From positions 1 through 25,951 of the forward strand of contig CAZIXE010000047.1 in NCBI GenBank assembly GCA_964543235.1: 25,951 nucleotides of DNA, given 5' to 3'. This stretch comes from JANMMJ01 sp964543235 (lineage in GTDB: Bacteria; Pseudomonadota; Alphaproteobacteria; Rhizobiales; Aestuariivirgaceae). The notes under the pieces are model-generated. The model was not told the DNA's origin, did no database searches, and saw nothing but the letters and a program-made list of their open reading frames with translations. Both the position numbers and the translations under genes were made by a program. Positions 15,783 to 24,471 of this stretch are shown here, piece by piece. Numbering within the stretch: position 1 is the stretch's first letter; every line of letters begins with the position of its first letter.

Positions 15783-15852
15783 GAGTTCTAACAGGGAGGC
15801 GTCAAACAGAGTGGACAGGAGCCACTCGGAGAATCCAGATGACTGGATTACA
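15755..15852 (-). ncRNA. Candidate small RNA with anti-Shine-Dalgarno loop
   Basis: About 95-100 bases with three stems, read 5' to 3' on the minus strand: AATCCAG/CTGGATT with a 4-base loop (15849-15832), GAGTGG/CCACTC with a 7-base loop CTCCTGT (15827-15809), an unpaired GCCTCCCTG, then the terminator. There is no open reading frame of note. CUCCU-type loops plus a 3' terminator are known from alphaproteobacterial trans-acting sRNAs that bind ribosome sites; I cannot assign a specific family. It might also be the 3' UTR of the DUF1192 transcript. Confidence 0.55.
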
Positions 15853-15875
15853 TTGACTAAAATACAAGGGATTCC

Positions 15876-15892
15876 GTTACCAACCGGTTAAC
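15876..15892 (-). promoter_or_regulatory. CtrA-like box upstream of the small RNA
   Basis: The minus strand reads GTTAACCGGTTGGTAAC. On the plus strand this is TTAC-N7-TTAAC, one base from the CtrA consensus TTAA-N7-TTAAC. It would cover the -35 of a start near 15852. The overlapping pair CCGGTTAA (15884-15891) and TTAACCGG (15904-15911) also forms an exact inverted repeat with a 12-base gap. Confidence 0.4.
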
Positions 15893-15931
15893 GTTACGGG
15901 GCCTTAACCGGAATTGTGTGACATTTAAGTA

Positions 15932-16120
15932 TCAGCGCTTGAAAAATGCGCCGGCGGCGGCCAATCCCGCTTGCTTTGCCGCCAGGGCCTGGCGGGTGCG
16001 GGCGATCTCGGACTCCAAATCCTTAATGCGCTGTTCGAGTTCGGCCACCGAAAAGTTGTCGAGCGGCTCGCCCAGGGTGGCGGCCGGCTTGGTCTTGGGG
16101 CGATCGTCTTCAAGGTCCAT
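15932..16120 (-). CDS. DUF1192 family small protein
   Basis: A 62-residue protein: acidic start MDLEDDRPKTKP, then LGEPLDNFSVAELEQRIKDLESEIARTRQALAAKQAGLAAAGAFFKR, a short coiled coil. This is the DUF1192 pattern, a small family commonly beside a quinone oxidoreductase gene and near rcdA in Hyphomicrobiales. Function unknown. ATG 16120 has GAGAGG upstream. It is divergent from the oxidoreductase; the two starts are 68 bases apart. Confidence 0.8.
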   Translation of the reverse strand: MDLEDDRPKTKPAATLGEPLDNFSVAELEQRIKDLESEIARTRQALAAKQAGLAAAGAFFKR

Positions 16121-16188
16121 GGCTTGCCTCTCCAGACCGCAAATGTGCTACGGGACTGGCCAAATCGCAAGCAAGGGGAGTCAAGATC

Positions 16189-17178
16189 ATGGCGGTGAGC
16201 ATGAAGGCCATCGAGATTGCAGCACCAGGCGGGCCCGAGGTGCTGCGGCTGCATGAACTTGCCGTTCCCGAACCCGGCGCGGGGCAGGTCCTGGTGAAAG
16301 TGGCGGCGGCCGGGGTCAACCGGCCGGACATCCTGCAACGCAAGGGTGCCTATCCGCCGCCGCCCGGTGCACCGGCGACACCGGGGCTGGAGATCGCCGG
16401 TGAGGTCGTCGCCACGGGGTCGGGCGTGCGCCGCTGGCGCGCGGGCGAGCGGATCTGTGCGCTGGTGCCAGGCGGTGGCTATGCCGAATATGCGGTGGTG
16501 GCGGAGACCAATGCGCTGCCGGTGCCGGCGGGTCTCACGCTGGTCGAGGCGGCAGCCATTCCCGAAACCTACTTCACCGTGTGGACCAATGTGTTCGACC
16601 GCGGCGGGCTGAAAGCCGGCGAGACCTTGCTGGTGCATGGCGGCTCGAGCGGCATCGGCACCACGGCGATCATGCTGGCCAAGGCGATGGGTGCCCGGGT
16701 GCTGGTCACCGCCGGATCGGCCGAGAAATGCGCCGCCTGCGTTGCGCTCGGCGCCGACCGGGCCATCGATTATCGCAGCGGGGACTTCGTCGAGGCGGTG
16801 AAGACAGAGACCGGCGGCAAGGGTGCTGATGTCATCCTCGACATGGTGGGGGGCAGCTATGTCCAGCGCAATCTGTCGGCTGCCGCTGTCAACGGCCGCA
16901 TCGTGCAGATCGCCTTCCAGCAGGGATCGAAGGTGGAGGTCGATCTCTTGCCGATCATGCTGAAACGCCTCACCTTCACCGGTTCCACACTCAGGCCGCG
17001 AGCGGTCGAGGAAAAGGCGGAGATCGCCCGGGCGCTGGAGAAGAATGTTTGGCCACTGCTCGCGCAGGGCAAGTGCAAGCCGCAGATCTTCAAGACCTTT
17101 CCCCTGGCCCAGGCGGCTGACGCGCACGCTCTCATGGAATCGAGCGCCCATATCGGCAAGATCGTGCTGACGATCTGA
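16189..17178 (+). CDS. NAD(P)H-quinone oxidoreductase, zinc-free MDR family
   Basis: A 329-residue protein of the quinone reductase branch of the medium-chain dehydrogenase superfamily. The N-terminal GroES-like domain has AAGVNRPDILQRKGAYPPPPGAP; the Rossmann part has LLVHGGSSGIGTTAIMLAKAMGARVLVT at about residues 145-172. The zinc-binding cysteines of alcohol dehydrogenases are missing, as expected. It should reduce quinones or related carbonyls with NADPH. ATG 16189 follows AGGGGAG with an 8-base gap; ATG 16201 is a possible second start. Confidence 0.88.
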   Translation: MAVSMKAIEIAAPGGPEVLRLHELAVPEPGAGQVLVKVAAAGVNRPDILQRKGAYPPPPGAPATPGLEIAGEVVATGSGVRRWRAGERICALVPGGGYAEYAVVAETNALPVPAGLTLVEAAAIPETYFTVWTNVFDRGGLKAGETLLVHGGSSGIGTTAIMLAKAMGARVLVTAGSAEKCAACVALGADRAIDYRSGDFVEAVKTETGGKGADVILDMVGGSYVQRNLSAAAVNGRIVQIAFQQGSKVEVDLLPIMLKRLTFTGSTLRPRAVEEKAEIARALEKNVWPLLAQGKCKPQIFKTFPLAQAADAHALMESSAHIGKIVLTI

Positions 17179-17314
17179 TGCTCACGGGCGCGATGGGACG
17201 GCGCTCGGCCGACCCTGCCGATGGCGGTCGACTTTGTGCGAATTTGCAGGTTCTCGCTTTCTCGACATAGGTCTGTTCAATATTGCCTCTGCGGTGGCGT
17301 CTGGGAGGAAGTGC

Positions 17315-19213
17315 ATGAGCCAGTACCATGATATCTACCGGGCGTGGAAATCGGATCCGGAAGGCTTCTGGGAGAAGGCGGCCGCGGACATCGACTGGTT
17401 CAAGCCGGCCACGAAGATCCAGGGGCAGGAGGGCGGACTCGACCGCTGGTTCATCGGCGCCGAGTGCAACACCTGCTGGAATGCCGTGGACCGGCATGTC
17501 AAGGCGGGCCACGGCGACCGGCTGGCGCTGATCTATGATTCGCCGGTCACGCGGGTCAAGGCGAAACTCTCCTATGCGGCGCTGCAGGACGAAGTCGAAA
17601 CGCTGGGCGCGGCGCTGCTCGATCTCGGGGTGATGAAGGGCGACCGGGTCATCCTCTACATGCCGATGGTGCCGGAGGCGGTCATCGCGATGCTGGCCTG
17701 CGCCAGGATCGGGGCGATCCATTCGGTGGTGTTCGGCGGCTTCGCGCCGCACGAACTCGCCACGCGCATCAATGATGCAGCGCCCCGGCTGGTGCTGTCG
17801 GCCTCGTGCGGCATCGAAGTCAATCGCGTCATCGCCTACAAGCCGCTCCTCGACAAGGCGATCGAACTTGCCGCGCACAAGCCGCAGGCCTGCGTGATCC
17901 TGCAGCGGCCGCAATTGCAGGCCGCGCTGAACGAAGGCCGCGATCATGACTGGCTCAACATCGTTGCGGCGGCGCGCAAGGCTGGGAAGCGGGCCGCATG
18001 TGTCACCGTCAAGGCCACGGACCCGCTCTACATTCTCTATACATCCGGCACCACCGGCCAGCCCAAGGGCGTGGTGCGCGACAATGGCGGGCACATGGTG
18101 GCGCTCAAATGGTCGATGGCGGCGATCTACGGGATCAAGCCGGGGGAAGTCTACTGGGCGGCTTCCGATGTCGGCTGGGTCGTCGGCCATTCCTACATCT
18201 GCTATGCGCCGCTGCTGCATGGCGCGACCACGGTGCTCTATGAAGGCAAGCCGGTGGGTACGCCCGATGCCGGTGCCTTCTGGCGGGTCATTGCCGAGTA
18301 TGGCGTCGCGGCGCTGTTCACGGCGCCCACGGCGTTCCGGGCCATCAAGAAGGAGGATCCGGACGGCAAGTTCATCCGCCAGTACGATCTCTCCTCGCTG
18401 CGTACGCTGTTCCTGGCCGGCGAGCGGGCCGATCCCGATACGGTCAAATGGGCAGAAGCGCAGCTCAAGGTGCCGGTCATCGATCACTGGTGGCAGACGG
18501 AGACCGGCTGGGCGATCGCCGCCAATCCGGTGGGGCTCGGGACATTGCCGGTCAAATACGGCTCACCTTCGGTGCCGATGCCGGGCTATGACATCAGGGT
18601 TCTCGACGAAGATCAGAAGGAAGTGAAGCGCGGCGAACTCGGCGCCATCTGCGTCAAGCTGCCGCTGCCGCCGAGCTGCCTGCCGACTCTGTGGAATGCC
18701 GACGAGCGGTTCCGCAAGAGCTATCTCGCGCATTACCCCGGCTATTACGAGACCGCTGATGCCGGCTACATGGACGAAGACGGCTATCTCTACATCATGG
18801 CGCGCACCGATGACATCATCAATGTCGCGGGCCACCGGCTGTCGACAGGCGGCATGGAAGAAGTGCTGGCGAGCCATCCCAACGTCGCCGAATGCGCGGT
18901 GGTCGGCATTGCCGATCCGCTGAAGGGCCAGATCCCGATCGGCTTCGTGGTGCTGAAGGCGGGAGTCGAACGCGACCGCGCCGAGATCGAGAAGGAATGC
19001 CAGCAGGCGATCCGCGAGCAGATCGGGGCTGTCGCCTCACTCAGGGCGGCCATGGTGGTGCCGCGGCTGCCCAAGACGCGCTCCGGCAAGATCCTGCGCG
19101 GCACGATGCGCAAGATCGCCGACAAGGAAGACTGGAAGATGCCGGCCACGATCGACGACCCGGCAATCCTCGAGGAGATCACCGCGGCCATGCGGGAGAA
19201 AGGAATCGTCTGA
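17315..19213 (+). CDS. prpE: Propionyl-CoA synthetase
   Basis: A 632-residue acyl-CoA synthetase (AMP-forming) that activates propionate. Motifs: LYILYTSGTTGQPKGVV (about 239-254), the DVGWVVGHSYI segment, DHWWQTETGWAI, YIMARTDDIINVAGHRLSTG, and the C-terminal catalytic lysine K592 in RSGKILRGTMRKIA. VDRHVKAGHGDRLALIYDSPVT near the N-terminus fits PrpE better than acetyl-CoA synthetase. ATG 17315 follows GGGAGGAA; the longer frame from 17234 has no ribosome site. Its last ~50 bases recur, diverged, at the right edge of the window, so the gene end marks the left boundary of the glycan cassette. Confidence 0.92.
   Translation: MSQYHDIYRAWKSDPEGFWEKAAADIDWFKPATKIQGQEGGLDRWFIGAECNTCWNAVDRHVKAGHGDRLALIYDSPVTRVKAKLSYAALQDEVETLGAALLDLGVMKGDRVILYMPMVPEAVIAMLACARIGAIHSVVFGGFAPHELATRINDAAPRLVLSASCGIEVNRVIAYKPLLDKAIELAAHKPQACVILQRPQLQAALNEGRDHDWLNIVAAARKAGKRAACVTVKATDPLYILYTSGTTGQPKGVVRDNGGHMVALKWSMAAIYGIKPGEVYWAASDVGWVVGHSYICYAPLLHGATTVLYEGKPVGTPDAGAFWRVIAEYGVAALFTAPTAFRAIKKEDPDGKFIRQYDLSSLRTLFLAGERADPDTVKWAEAQLKVPVIDHWWQTETGWAIAANPVGLGTLPVKYGSPSVPMPGYDIRVLDEDQKEVKRGELGAICVKLPLPPSCLPTLWNADERFRKSYLAHYPGYYETADAGYMDEDGYLYIMARTDDIINVAGHRLSTGGMEEVLASHPNVAECAVVGIADPLKGQIPIGFVVLKAGVERDRAEIEKECQQAIREQIGAVASLRAAMVVPRLPKTRSGKILRGTMRKIADKEDWKMPATIDDPAILEEITAAMREKGIV
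19161..19213 (+). repeat. Direct repeat, left copy (prpE 3' end)
   Basis: The last 17 codons of prpE (PAILEEITAAMREKGIV and stop). It matches 25900-25951 in the same orientation with about six mismatches and one single-base gap. It borders the glycan cassette on the left. Confidence 0.8.
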
Positions 19214-19227
19214 TCCAGGGCTGTTCT

Positions 19228-20418
19228 TCAACGCCGCCGCAGGAGAGCAACGAGTTCCCAAAGGGCTGGGCGGATGTCATCGAGAACGAAGCTGTCAGAG
19301 TATTCGCGACCACCCAGCCAGCGCAACGGCTGCAGGCAAAAGTCGCCGGCATCGACCAGCCATGGAATGACGTTTGCCGGCCGGATCTGGCGCAAACGCT
19401 TGAACAGGTTGTAACCGTCGAGCAGGAAATTGCGGCTCCGCACTCCTATTTCATACCCTCGCTCCGGTTTGGCGATATCGCGAACCACGAGGTCATAGAG
19501 CAGGTTTGGGTAATCAAGACCGAGCGCGAGAGGGAGCGGCATTGACCCCCAGAAGCGGGCATTGGTCTCGAGGAGAACCCAGCGGCCAGTCTGCATGTCG
19601 ACACGGAACTCGAACATGCAGACGCCGGTGTGCCTGGTATGGGTGCAGATCTTCGCGCAGGCCGCCCTCAGTTCAGGATTGACCGGCTCGCTGATCCTAT
19701 AGGAACTGCTGCCGCCCTTGCCTTCGCGCAGGCGGCGGTGCTGAAACGCCTGCAGAATTTCGCCCTCGCGCGCCAGGACGGAAACGCCGACACCGGCGCC
19801 CTCAAAATACGATTCGACCAGATAGCGGGACGGTTCCGGCAGGCCCGCCATCACCTCTTGCAGCTGCAGCTCACTCTCGACGATATGAACCTTGCCCCAT
19901 GTGTCGAGCCGGTCGAGCCAATAGGAACGGCGGGGCTTGATAACCAGCGGCAGGCCATGCGCGGCGACAAGTGCGGCGGCGGTATCGGCAGCGTCGAGAC
20001 GGGCGGCACGCGAGACCGGTATTCCCAGTTTCCCGCATATGATATGGGTCTGCTCCTTGTCGAACAGTTCCTCCATGGCCGCGGCGGGTGGAATCGCGAT
20101 GTTGTAACCGGCAAGTGCCTGGCGATGCCTGTCGAGGGCTATGATCCACGGATCGGAGCAGGGAACCACCAGGTCGATCGACTGCGACCGCAGGATATCC
20201 AGCATGGCTTCTTGCCACGCATGGGGATCTTGCGAATAGTCCGGCAGGCGATGGATCGCGGCAATGTAGCGGGACTTCAACGCCGGCGAATGCATGTCCA
20301 AGGGGGCCGCATGAACGGTCTTGCCGGCGCGGCCGAAGGCCCGCACCACGGCCAGAAATATCCGCATGTCGTCGCCGAGCACCAGCACATGCGGCGAGTG
20401 GGTGGAAATTGCGGTCAT
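19228..20418 (-). CDS. ATP-grasp ligase-like protein
   Basis: A 396-residue protein. N-terminal pre-ATP-grasp domain (VLVLGDDMRIFLAVVRAFGRAGKTV, about 11-35), then the ATP-grasp fold with K161 in LVIKPRRSYW, E202 in YLVESYFEG, E270 in CMFEFRVD, and E284/N286 in LLETNARFWGS. Such proteins join a carboxylate to an amine, and relatives occur in polysaccharide and surface-modification clusters. The substrate is unknown. ATG 20418 follows GAGAAGG. The stop lies 15 bases beyond the prpE stop, on the opposite strand. Divergent from the flippase. Confidence 0.8.
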   Translation of the reverse strand: MTAISTHSPHVLVLGDDMRIFLAVVRAFGRAGKTVHAAPLDMHSPALKSRYIAAIHRLPDYSQDPHAWQEAMLDILRSQSIDLVVPCSDPWIIALDRHRQALAGYNIAIPPAAAMEELFDKEQTHIICGKLGIPVSRAARLDAADTAAALVAAHGLPLVIKPRRSYWLDRLDTWGKVHIVESELQLQEVMAGLPEPSRYLVESYFEGAGVGVSVLAREGEILQAFQHRRLREGKGGSSSYRISEPVNPELRAACAKICTHTRHTGVCMFEFRVDMQTGRWVLLETNARFWGSMPLPLALGLDYPNLLYDLVVRDIAKPERGYEIGVRSRNFLLDGYNLFKRLRQIRPANVIPWLVDAGDFCLQPLRWLGGREYSDSFVLDDIRPALWELVALLRRR

Positions 20419-20605
20419 GCCTTCTCGCGTTGCGGTTCGGGGCCCATCGACGACAGTCCCGGCAACGCAAGGGAGAGCGCCAAAAAACTAAAGCCGGCTT
20501 AACAAGGCAGTGATGCCACGTTAAGGAATTGTTGGGATAGAGGCGCTTGACAAACTCCGGGCTGGCCATTCCGGCTGGCGCGAATGCCGTAAGGACGAAT
20601 GTCCA

Positions 20606-21931
20606 GTGGACAATCCGGTGTCGACTGACAATTCAGCAGGCCTGGCGGGGCGGCTCGTCAGCCTGATCGTATGGCTGAAGTCGAAAAACCAGATCTGGGG
20701 ATTGGCCGACCAGGCGGTGGTCAGCGTGACCAGTTTTGCGACGATGATCATCATCGCGCGTTCGGCCGATGCGGCGCAGCTTGGCATCTATTCGATCGGC
20801 GCCTCCGTGCTGATCATGTTGCTGACCGTGCAGGATTCCCTCATTACCCGGCCATACACGGTACAGTTGTTCAGGCCGCCCGGGACGCCGGAAGAACACG
20901 GCTTGAGCGCCCTGCTCCTCAGCATGGCACTGGCGTTCATCGCGGTGATCGCCGCTCTCGGTTGCGCCGGCTTCCTGGCATGGCGCGGGATGGACGCGGC
21001 GAGCCTGTCGCTCATACTGGTTCTGGCAGGTGTTGCGCCCCTTGCCCTGCTGCGGGAATTTGGCCGGCGTTACTCCTTCGCCAATCTGAAGGCGTACCGG
21101 GCCTTTGCGGTCGACGTCGCCGCGGCGATCGCCAGCCTCATACCGATGATCTATTTTGGCTGGACCGGCAGACTCACCGCGCATTCAGCATTGATCTTCA
21201 TTGGATGCGGCGCCGGCCTGAGCGGCGTCCTCTGGTTCGTCCGCCGGCGGCACGCGTTCGCCTACAGTCTCGAAGCAATTCGGAAAACGTTCTGGCAAAG
21301 CTGGCAATTGGGAAAGTGGCTGCTGGGGAGCCAGTTCGCCATGCAACTGCAAGGCTACGCCGCGCACTGGCTGTGCCTGTTCCTCATCGGAGCCGCCGCC
21401 ACCGGCACTTATGCCGCATGCCTCAGTATCGTGGCTCTGGCCAATCCGTTTCTCTACGGGTTCTTCAACCTGCTGACACCGAAATCGGTCCGGACCCTCA
21501 AGGATCAGGGAGTGAGGGGGCTCAGGCGCCAGGTGGTGCGCGACTCGCTGCTGCTGGGCGGCATGATGCTGGTCTTTGCGGTATTCATCTATTTCTTCGG
21601 CGAAACCATCATGTCGCTTCTCTATGCCGGTGACGAATACGCAAACCAGGGTGCGGTGCTCACCGTGCTCGCCCTGGCTTCGGTCGCCGGCGCGGTTGGC
21701 GCGTTCGGCGGGCCGGCCGCGATTGCCCTGCAGAGTGCCGAGCGCGGTCCCGCAATTGCGGGAATTTCGGTCGCCACCTGCCTGTTCGGTTCACTGGTCA
21801 CCTGGTTCTTCATCAGCAGCTGGGGCCTGAGCGGTGCGGCGTGGGGCCTGCTGGTCACGGAATCGGTGGGCGCGGCCGGTCGCTGGCTGCTGTTTCTTGG
21901 CGTGAGGCAGGATGGTGGAGAGACTGGATAG
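20606..21931 (+). CDS. Wzx-like flippase / oligosaccharide exporter (MOP superfamily)
   Basis: A 441-residue membrane protein with about 12 membrane segments, from AVVSVTSFATMIIIARSADAAQLGIYSIG (about 30-65) to the final GLLVTESVGAAGRWLLFLGV. The opening pattern (a long helix, then a QLGIYS loop) and the central GEGE-free polar pattern fit polysaccharide flippases that move lipid-linked glycans across the inner membrane. The start GTG 20606 has AAGGAC nine bases upstream; no in-frame ATG lies close. It overlaps the next gene by 20 bases, so the two are co-transcribed. Confidence 0.8.
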   Translation: MDNPVSTDNSAGLAGRLVSLIVWLKSKNQIWGLADQAVVSVTSFATMIIIARSADAAQLGIYSIGASVLIMLLTVQDSLITRPYTVQLFRPPGTPEEHGLSALLLSMALAFIAVIAALGCAGFLAWRGMDAASLSLILVLAGVAPLALLREFGRRYSFANLKAYRAFAVDVAAAIASLIPMIYFGWTGRLTAHSALIFIGCGAGLSGVLWFVRRRHAFAYSLEAIRKTFWQSWQLGKWLLGSQFAMQLQGYAAHWLCLFLIGAAATGTYAACLSIVALANPFLYGFFNLLTPKSVRTLKDQGVRGLRRQVVRDSLLLGGMMLVFAVFIYFFGETIMSLLYAGDEYANQGAVLTVLALASVAGAVGAFGGPAAIALQSAERGPAIAGISVATCLFGSLVTWFFISSWGLSGAAWGLLVTESVGAAGRWLLFLGVRQDGGETG

Positions 21932-23261
21932 CAAGCCGCCGGCTGAGCCGATCGCAGCAGATGCAGAGCGTTGCGGCGAGACGCTGTTCGCCGTGTTCGG
22001 CCTGCTCGATGAAGCGGCCATTCGCTATTGCGTGCTGCATGGTTACGACGGTTTTCCGGAGCGGACGGGATCGGACATCGACTGTATCATCGATGCCGGG
22101 ATCGAGCCGCAAGTCCTCCTTGGGCTCATCCGCAAGAACGAGGCGAGAATCGGCGCGCGCGTGGTGCACAGCAGCGGCCTGCACATGACGCTGCAATGTG
22201 CCGCGGACGACGGCATGCCGAGGTTCCTCACTTTCGATTTCATGGCCGCGTGCATGATCGGCGGCACCATATTTCTCGAGGGCGAGCGAATCTTGCGCTC
22301 ACGCCGCCGCCAGCAGCAGTTCTGGATTCCTTCTCCCGGTGTCGAATTCCATTGCCACCTTGCTCAATCGATCGCCAGGGGCAAGCTCGACGCCGGGCGG
22401 AGGCAGAGGCTTTCGCACCTCTATCGGCAGGCGCCGGAGGAGTGCCGCTCGCTGCTGGCGGAAATCTGGCCAGCCGGCACCGTGAAGGACATCTGCGATG
22501 CAGCGGCATCGGCCGGCTGGGCAGCGGCGACGCTTGATCCCGGTTTGCTCCGGCGCGATCTCAGGCGGCACATCATCCGGAGATCGCCGCTGACATTTCT
22601 CGGCGGCTGGATTGCGACCCAGGGTGCAAGGTTGCGCCGGCTGTACCGCCCGGCGGGCCTCAACGTGGTGCTGCTCGGGCCTGATGGGGCCGGCAAGTCA
22701 TCGGTCATCGAAGCGCTGGAGGAGGCGATGAACGGCCCCTTTGCCCGGGTTCAGGTGCGAGGCTTCGCCCCGCCGCTGCACCGGCTGTGGCGGCGCGGGC
22801 CGGTGAACACCAGCCAGCCCCATGCTCTGGCTCCGCGTTCGCTTCCGGCTTCAATTGTCAGGGCTGCCTACTGGACGCTCTACAACACGGCCGGACATGC
22901 GGGCGTCTACTGGGCCAAGGCGCGCTCGACACTGGTGCTGAACGACCGGCATTTCATCGACATTCTCGTCGATCCGGTGCGCTATCGCTACGGTGGCCCC
23001 AGATGGCTCCTGCAGCTGATCTGGCGGGTGATGCCGAAGCCGGATGCAATCATCCTGCTACATGCACCGCCGCATGTGCTGCAATCAAGGAAGCAGGAAC
23101 TCACGCTGGCCGAAACGGAGCGGCAATGCCGTGACTATCTCGTGCTGGTTGGGCAACAGGCTGCCGGCCACGTCGTTGACGCGGCGCAGCCGTTCAGCCT
23201 GGTGATGCGCGATGTCTGCGCGATCATCCTCGAGACGCGCGAAGGGGCCGTCGGCGGATAA
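21912..23261 (+). CDS. Nucleotidyltransferase-like / thymidylate-kinase-like fusion protein
   Basis: A 449-residue protein with two parts. Residues 1-~235 resemble uncharacterised nucleotidyltransferases: YCVLHGYDGFPERTGSDIDCIIDAG with G53-S54 and D55-x-D57. Residues ~250-445 are a P-loop kinase domain: Walker A LLGPDGAGKSSVI at about 254-266, a DRHFIDILVDPVRYRYGG segment where thymidylate kinases have DRY, and LHAPPHVLQSRKQELT in the lid region. The kinase part is TMPK-like but diverged, and such proteins are found in glycan clusters. The biochemical role is unknown. The ATG overlaps the flippase end; GAGGCAGG precedes it. Confidence 0.75.
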   Translation: MVERLDSKPPAEPIAADAERCGETLFAVFGLLDEAAIRYCVLHGYDGFPERTGSDIDCIIDAGIEPQVLLGLIRKNEARIGARVVHSSGLHMTLQCAADDGMPRFLTFDFMAACMIGGTIFLEGERILRSRRRQQQFWIPSPGVEFHCHLAQSIARGKLDAGRRQRLSHLYRQAPEECRSLLAEIWPAGTVKDICDAAASAGWAAATLDPGLLRRDLRRHIIRRSPLTFLGGWIATQGARLRRLYRPAGLNVVLLGPDGAGKSSVIEALEEAMNGPFARVQVRGFAPPLHRLWRRGPVNTSQPHALAPRSLPASIVRAAYWTLYNTAGHAGVYWAKARSTLVLNDRHFIDILVDPVRYRYGGPRWLLQLIWRVMPKPDAIILLHAPPHVLQSRKQELTLAETERQCRDYLVLVGQQAAGHVVDAAQPFSLVMRDVCAIILETREGAVGG

Positions 23262-23263
23262 AG

Positions 23264-24394
23264 TCAGCCGCGGTTCAGAAGGCGTTTGAGTGAGGACTTG
23301 GCCCGCGACTTGAACGACGCGGACTGGGCATAGGCTGCAAGGCGCAGGCGGGGAGCGACGCGCGACAGGGAGAAGGCCAGGTCGGCAACCTCGATCCGGT
23401 CAGGCCAGAGGCTATCGATGACATGGCTGCCGCTGGTGGCCGAGTCCAGCCGCTCTGCCCAGCGTTCTGTCAGAAAGCTCCTCAGTACTTCGACCTCGAG
23501 CAGCAAGCCGGCGCTGAAGCTGGCATAGGCCTCGTCATAAGCATTCTTCACGGTGAAACCGGTCCTTCCGGCGAAGACAGTGAGGCCGGCGGCAATCGGC
23601 GTACCATCGAGCAGAAGCAGGTCGGCGCGGCAGACCCCTTCGTGCTGGCTGTTGAACGCTCTGACCGCGAAGTCGCGGGTGTCCTTGTCGCAGAGCAGGG
23701 CGGTGCCCCGTTTGCCCTTCCAGCCGCCGGCCTCGAGCCTGAGGAAGGCGTCGACGGCCCGGGCCAGCGACGGGCCTGACGAATGACTCTCATGGGTGAC
23801 CTGGCCACGCTCCTCCAGCCGGCGGCGATTGCGGGCCAGCTCGCGGCGGCGCTTGGAACCCAGGTGTTGTTGCAGGTGCGACTCGAAGGATTGCCCGGTG
23901 GCGAGTGAGGCGCGCTGGAACGCCGCGAGATACCGCCATGGCGCACCGCGATCGCCGAGGGCCCCGGTAAGGGCGCGGCAGGCGGGACCATTCACATTCA
24001 GCCGGGGTATCACCCATTCGCCGGATGCGAGGCCGGCGAGACCGGCGAGAAGTGCGGCAGCGGAAGGTTCCGGCTGCGAACGGTCGATCAGCGGCGTGCA
24101 GCTGAACGTGAACAGGCTCTGCCAGGCGCGCCCCGACGGCACAAGGCCTGGAACGGCACAGGCCGGCCGCCGCACCGGCAGGAGGGCAACAAGGAGATCG
24201 CCGTTCCAGACAGTCAGGAACTTGACGTTTGTTCGGCGGGCGACGGTATCAATGAGGGCGAGCGCATAGTGCGGCTCATAGTAGACATTGGCCTCGATGC
24301 TGCGGCCGGCGAGATCCTGCCAATCGGGGACGAGCGAAGACAGTTCCGCGGCTTCCACCAATTTGGACCGGTACGCCGAATGCCGTGCGCTCAT
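23264..24394 (-). CDS. CelD/BcsL-type GNAT acetyltransferase (first copy)
   Basis: A 376-residue protein of the CelD/BcsL (GNAT_acetyltransferase 6) type: WQDLAGRSIEANVYYEPHYALAL at the N-terminus, a region with HLGSKRRRELARNRRRLEERGQV, and a C-terminal GNAT half with LLLDGTPIAAGLTVFAGRTGFTVKNAYDEAYASFSAGLLLEVEVL. These proteins are linked to exopolysaccharide acylation or to amide transfer. It ends 2 bases from the fusion gene on the opposite strand. ATG 24394 has no strong ribosome site. Confidence 0.8.
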   Translation of the reverse strand: MSARHSAYRSKLVEAAELSSLVPDWQDLAGRSIEANVYYEPHYALALIDTVARRTNVKFLTVWNGDLLVALLPVRRPACAVPGLVPSGRAWQSLFTFSCTPLIDRSQPEPSAAALLAGLAGLASGEWVIPRLNVNGPACRALTGALGDRGAPWRYLAAFQRASLATGQSFESHLQQHLGSKRRRELARNRRRLEERGQVTHESHSSGPSLARAVDAFLRLEAGGWKGKRGTALLCDKDTRDFAVRAFNSQHEGVCRADLLLLDGTPIAAGLTVFAGRTGFTVKNAYDEAYASFSAGLLLEVEVLRSFLTERWAERLDSATSGSHVIDSLWPDRIEVADLAFSLSRVAPRLRLAAYAQSASFKSRAKSSLKRLLNRG

Positions 24395-24471
24395 CTGCAG
24401 GTGCCGACGCTAATGCGTGACCAGGATCAATGGTGCCAGACAACCGGCGGCGGTGCAGATTCGGGTCTCGG

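Noticed and set aside
17230..17314. Propionate regulator site (TTTGCGAA/TTTGCA-like) before prpE
   Set aside because: Only a loose half-site (GAATTTGCAGG) is visible, with no clear promoter or second half.
17132..18487. Long minus-strand frame opposite prpE
   Set aside because: Shadow frame; prpE has all catalytic motifs and a good ribosome site.
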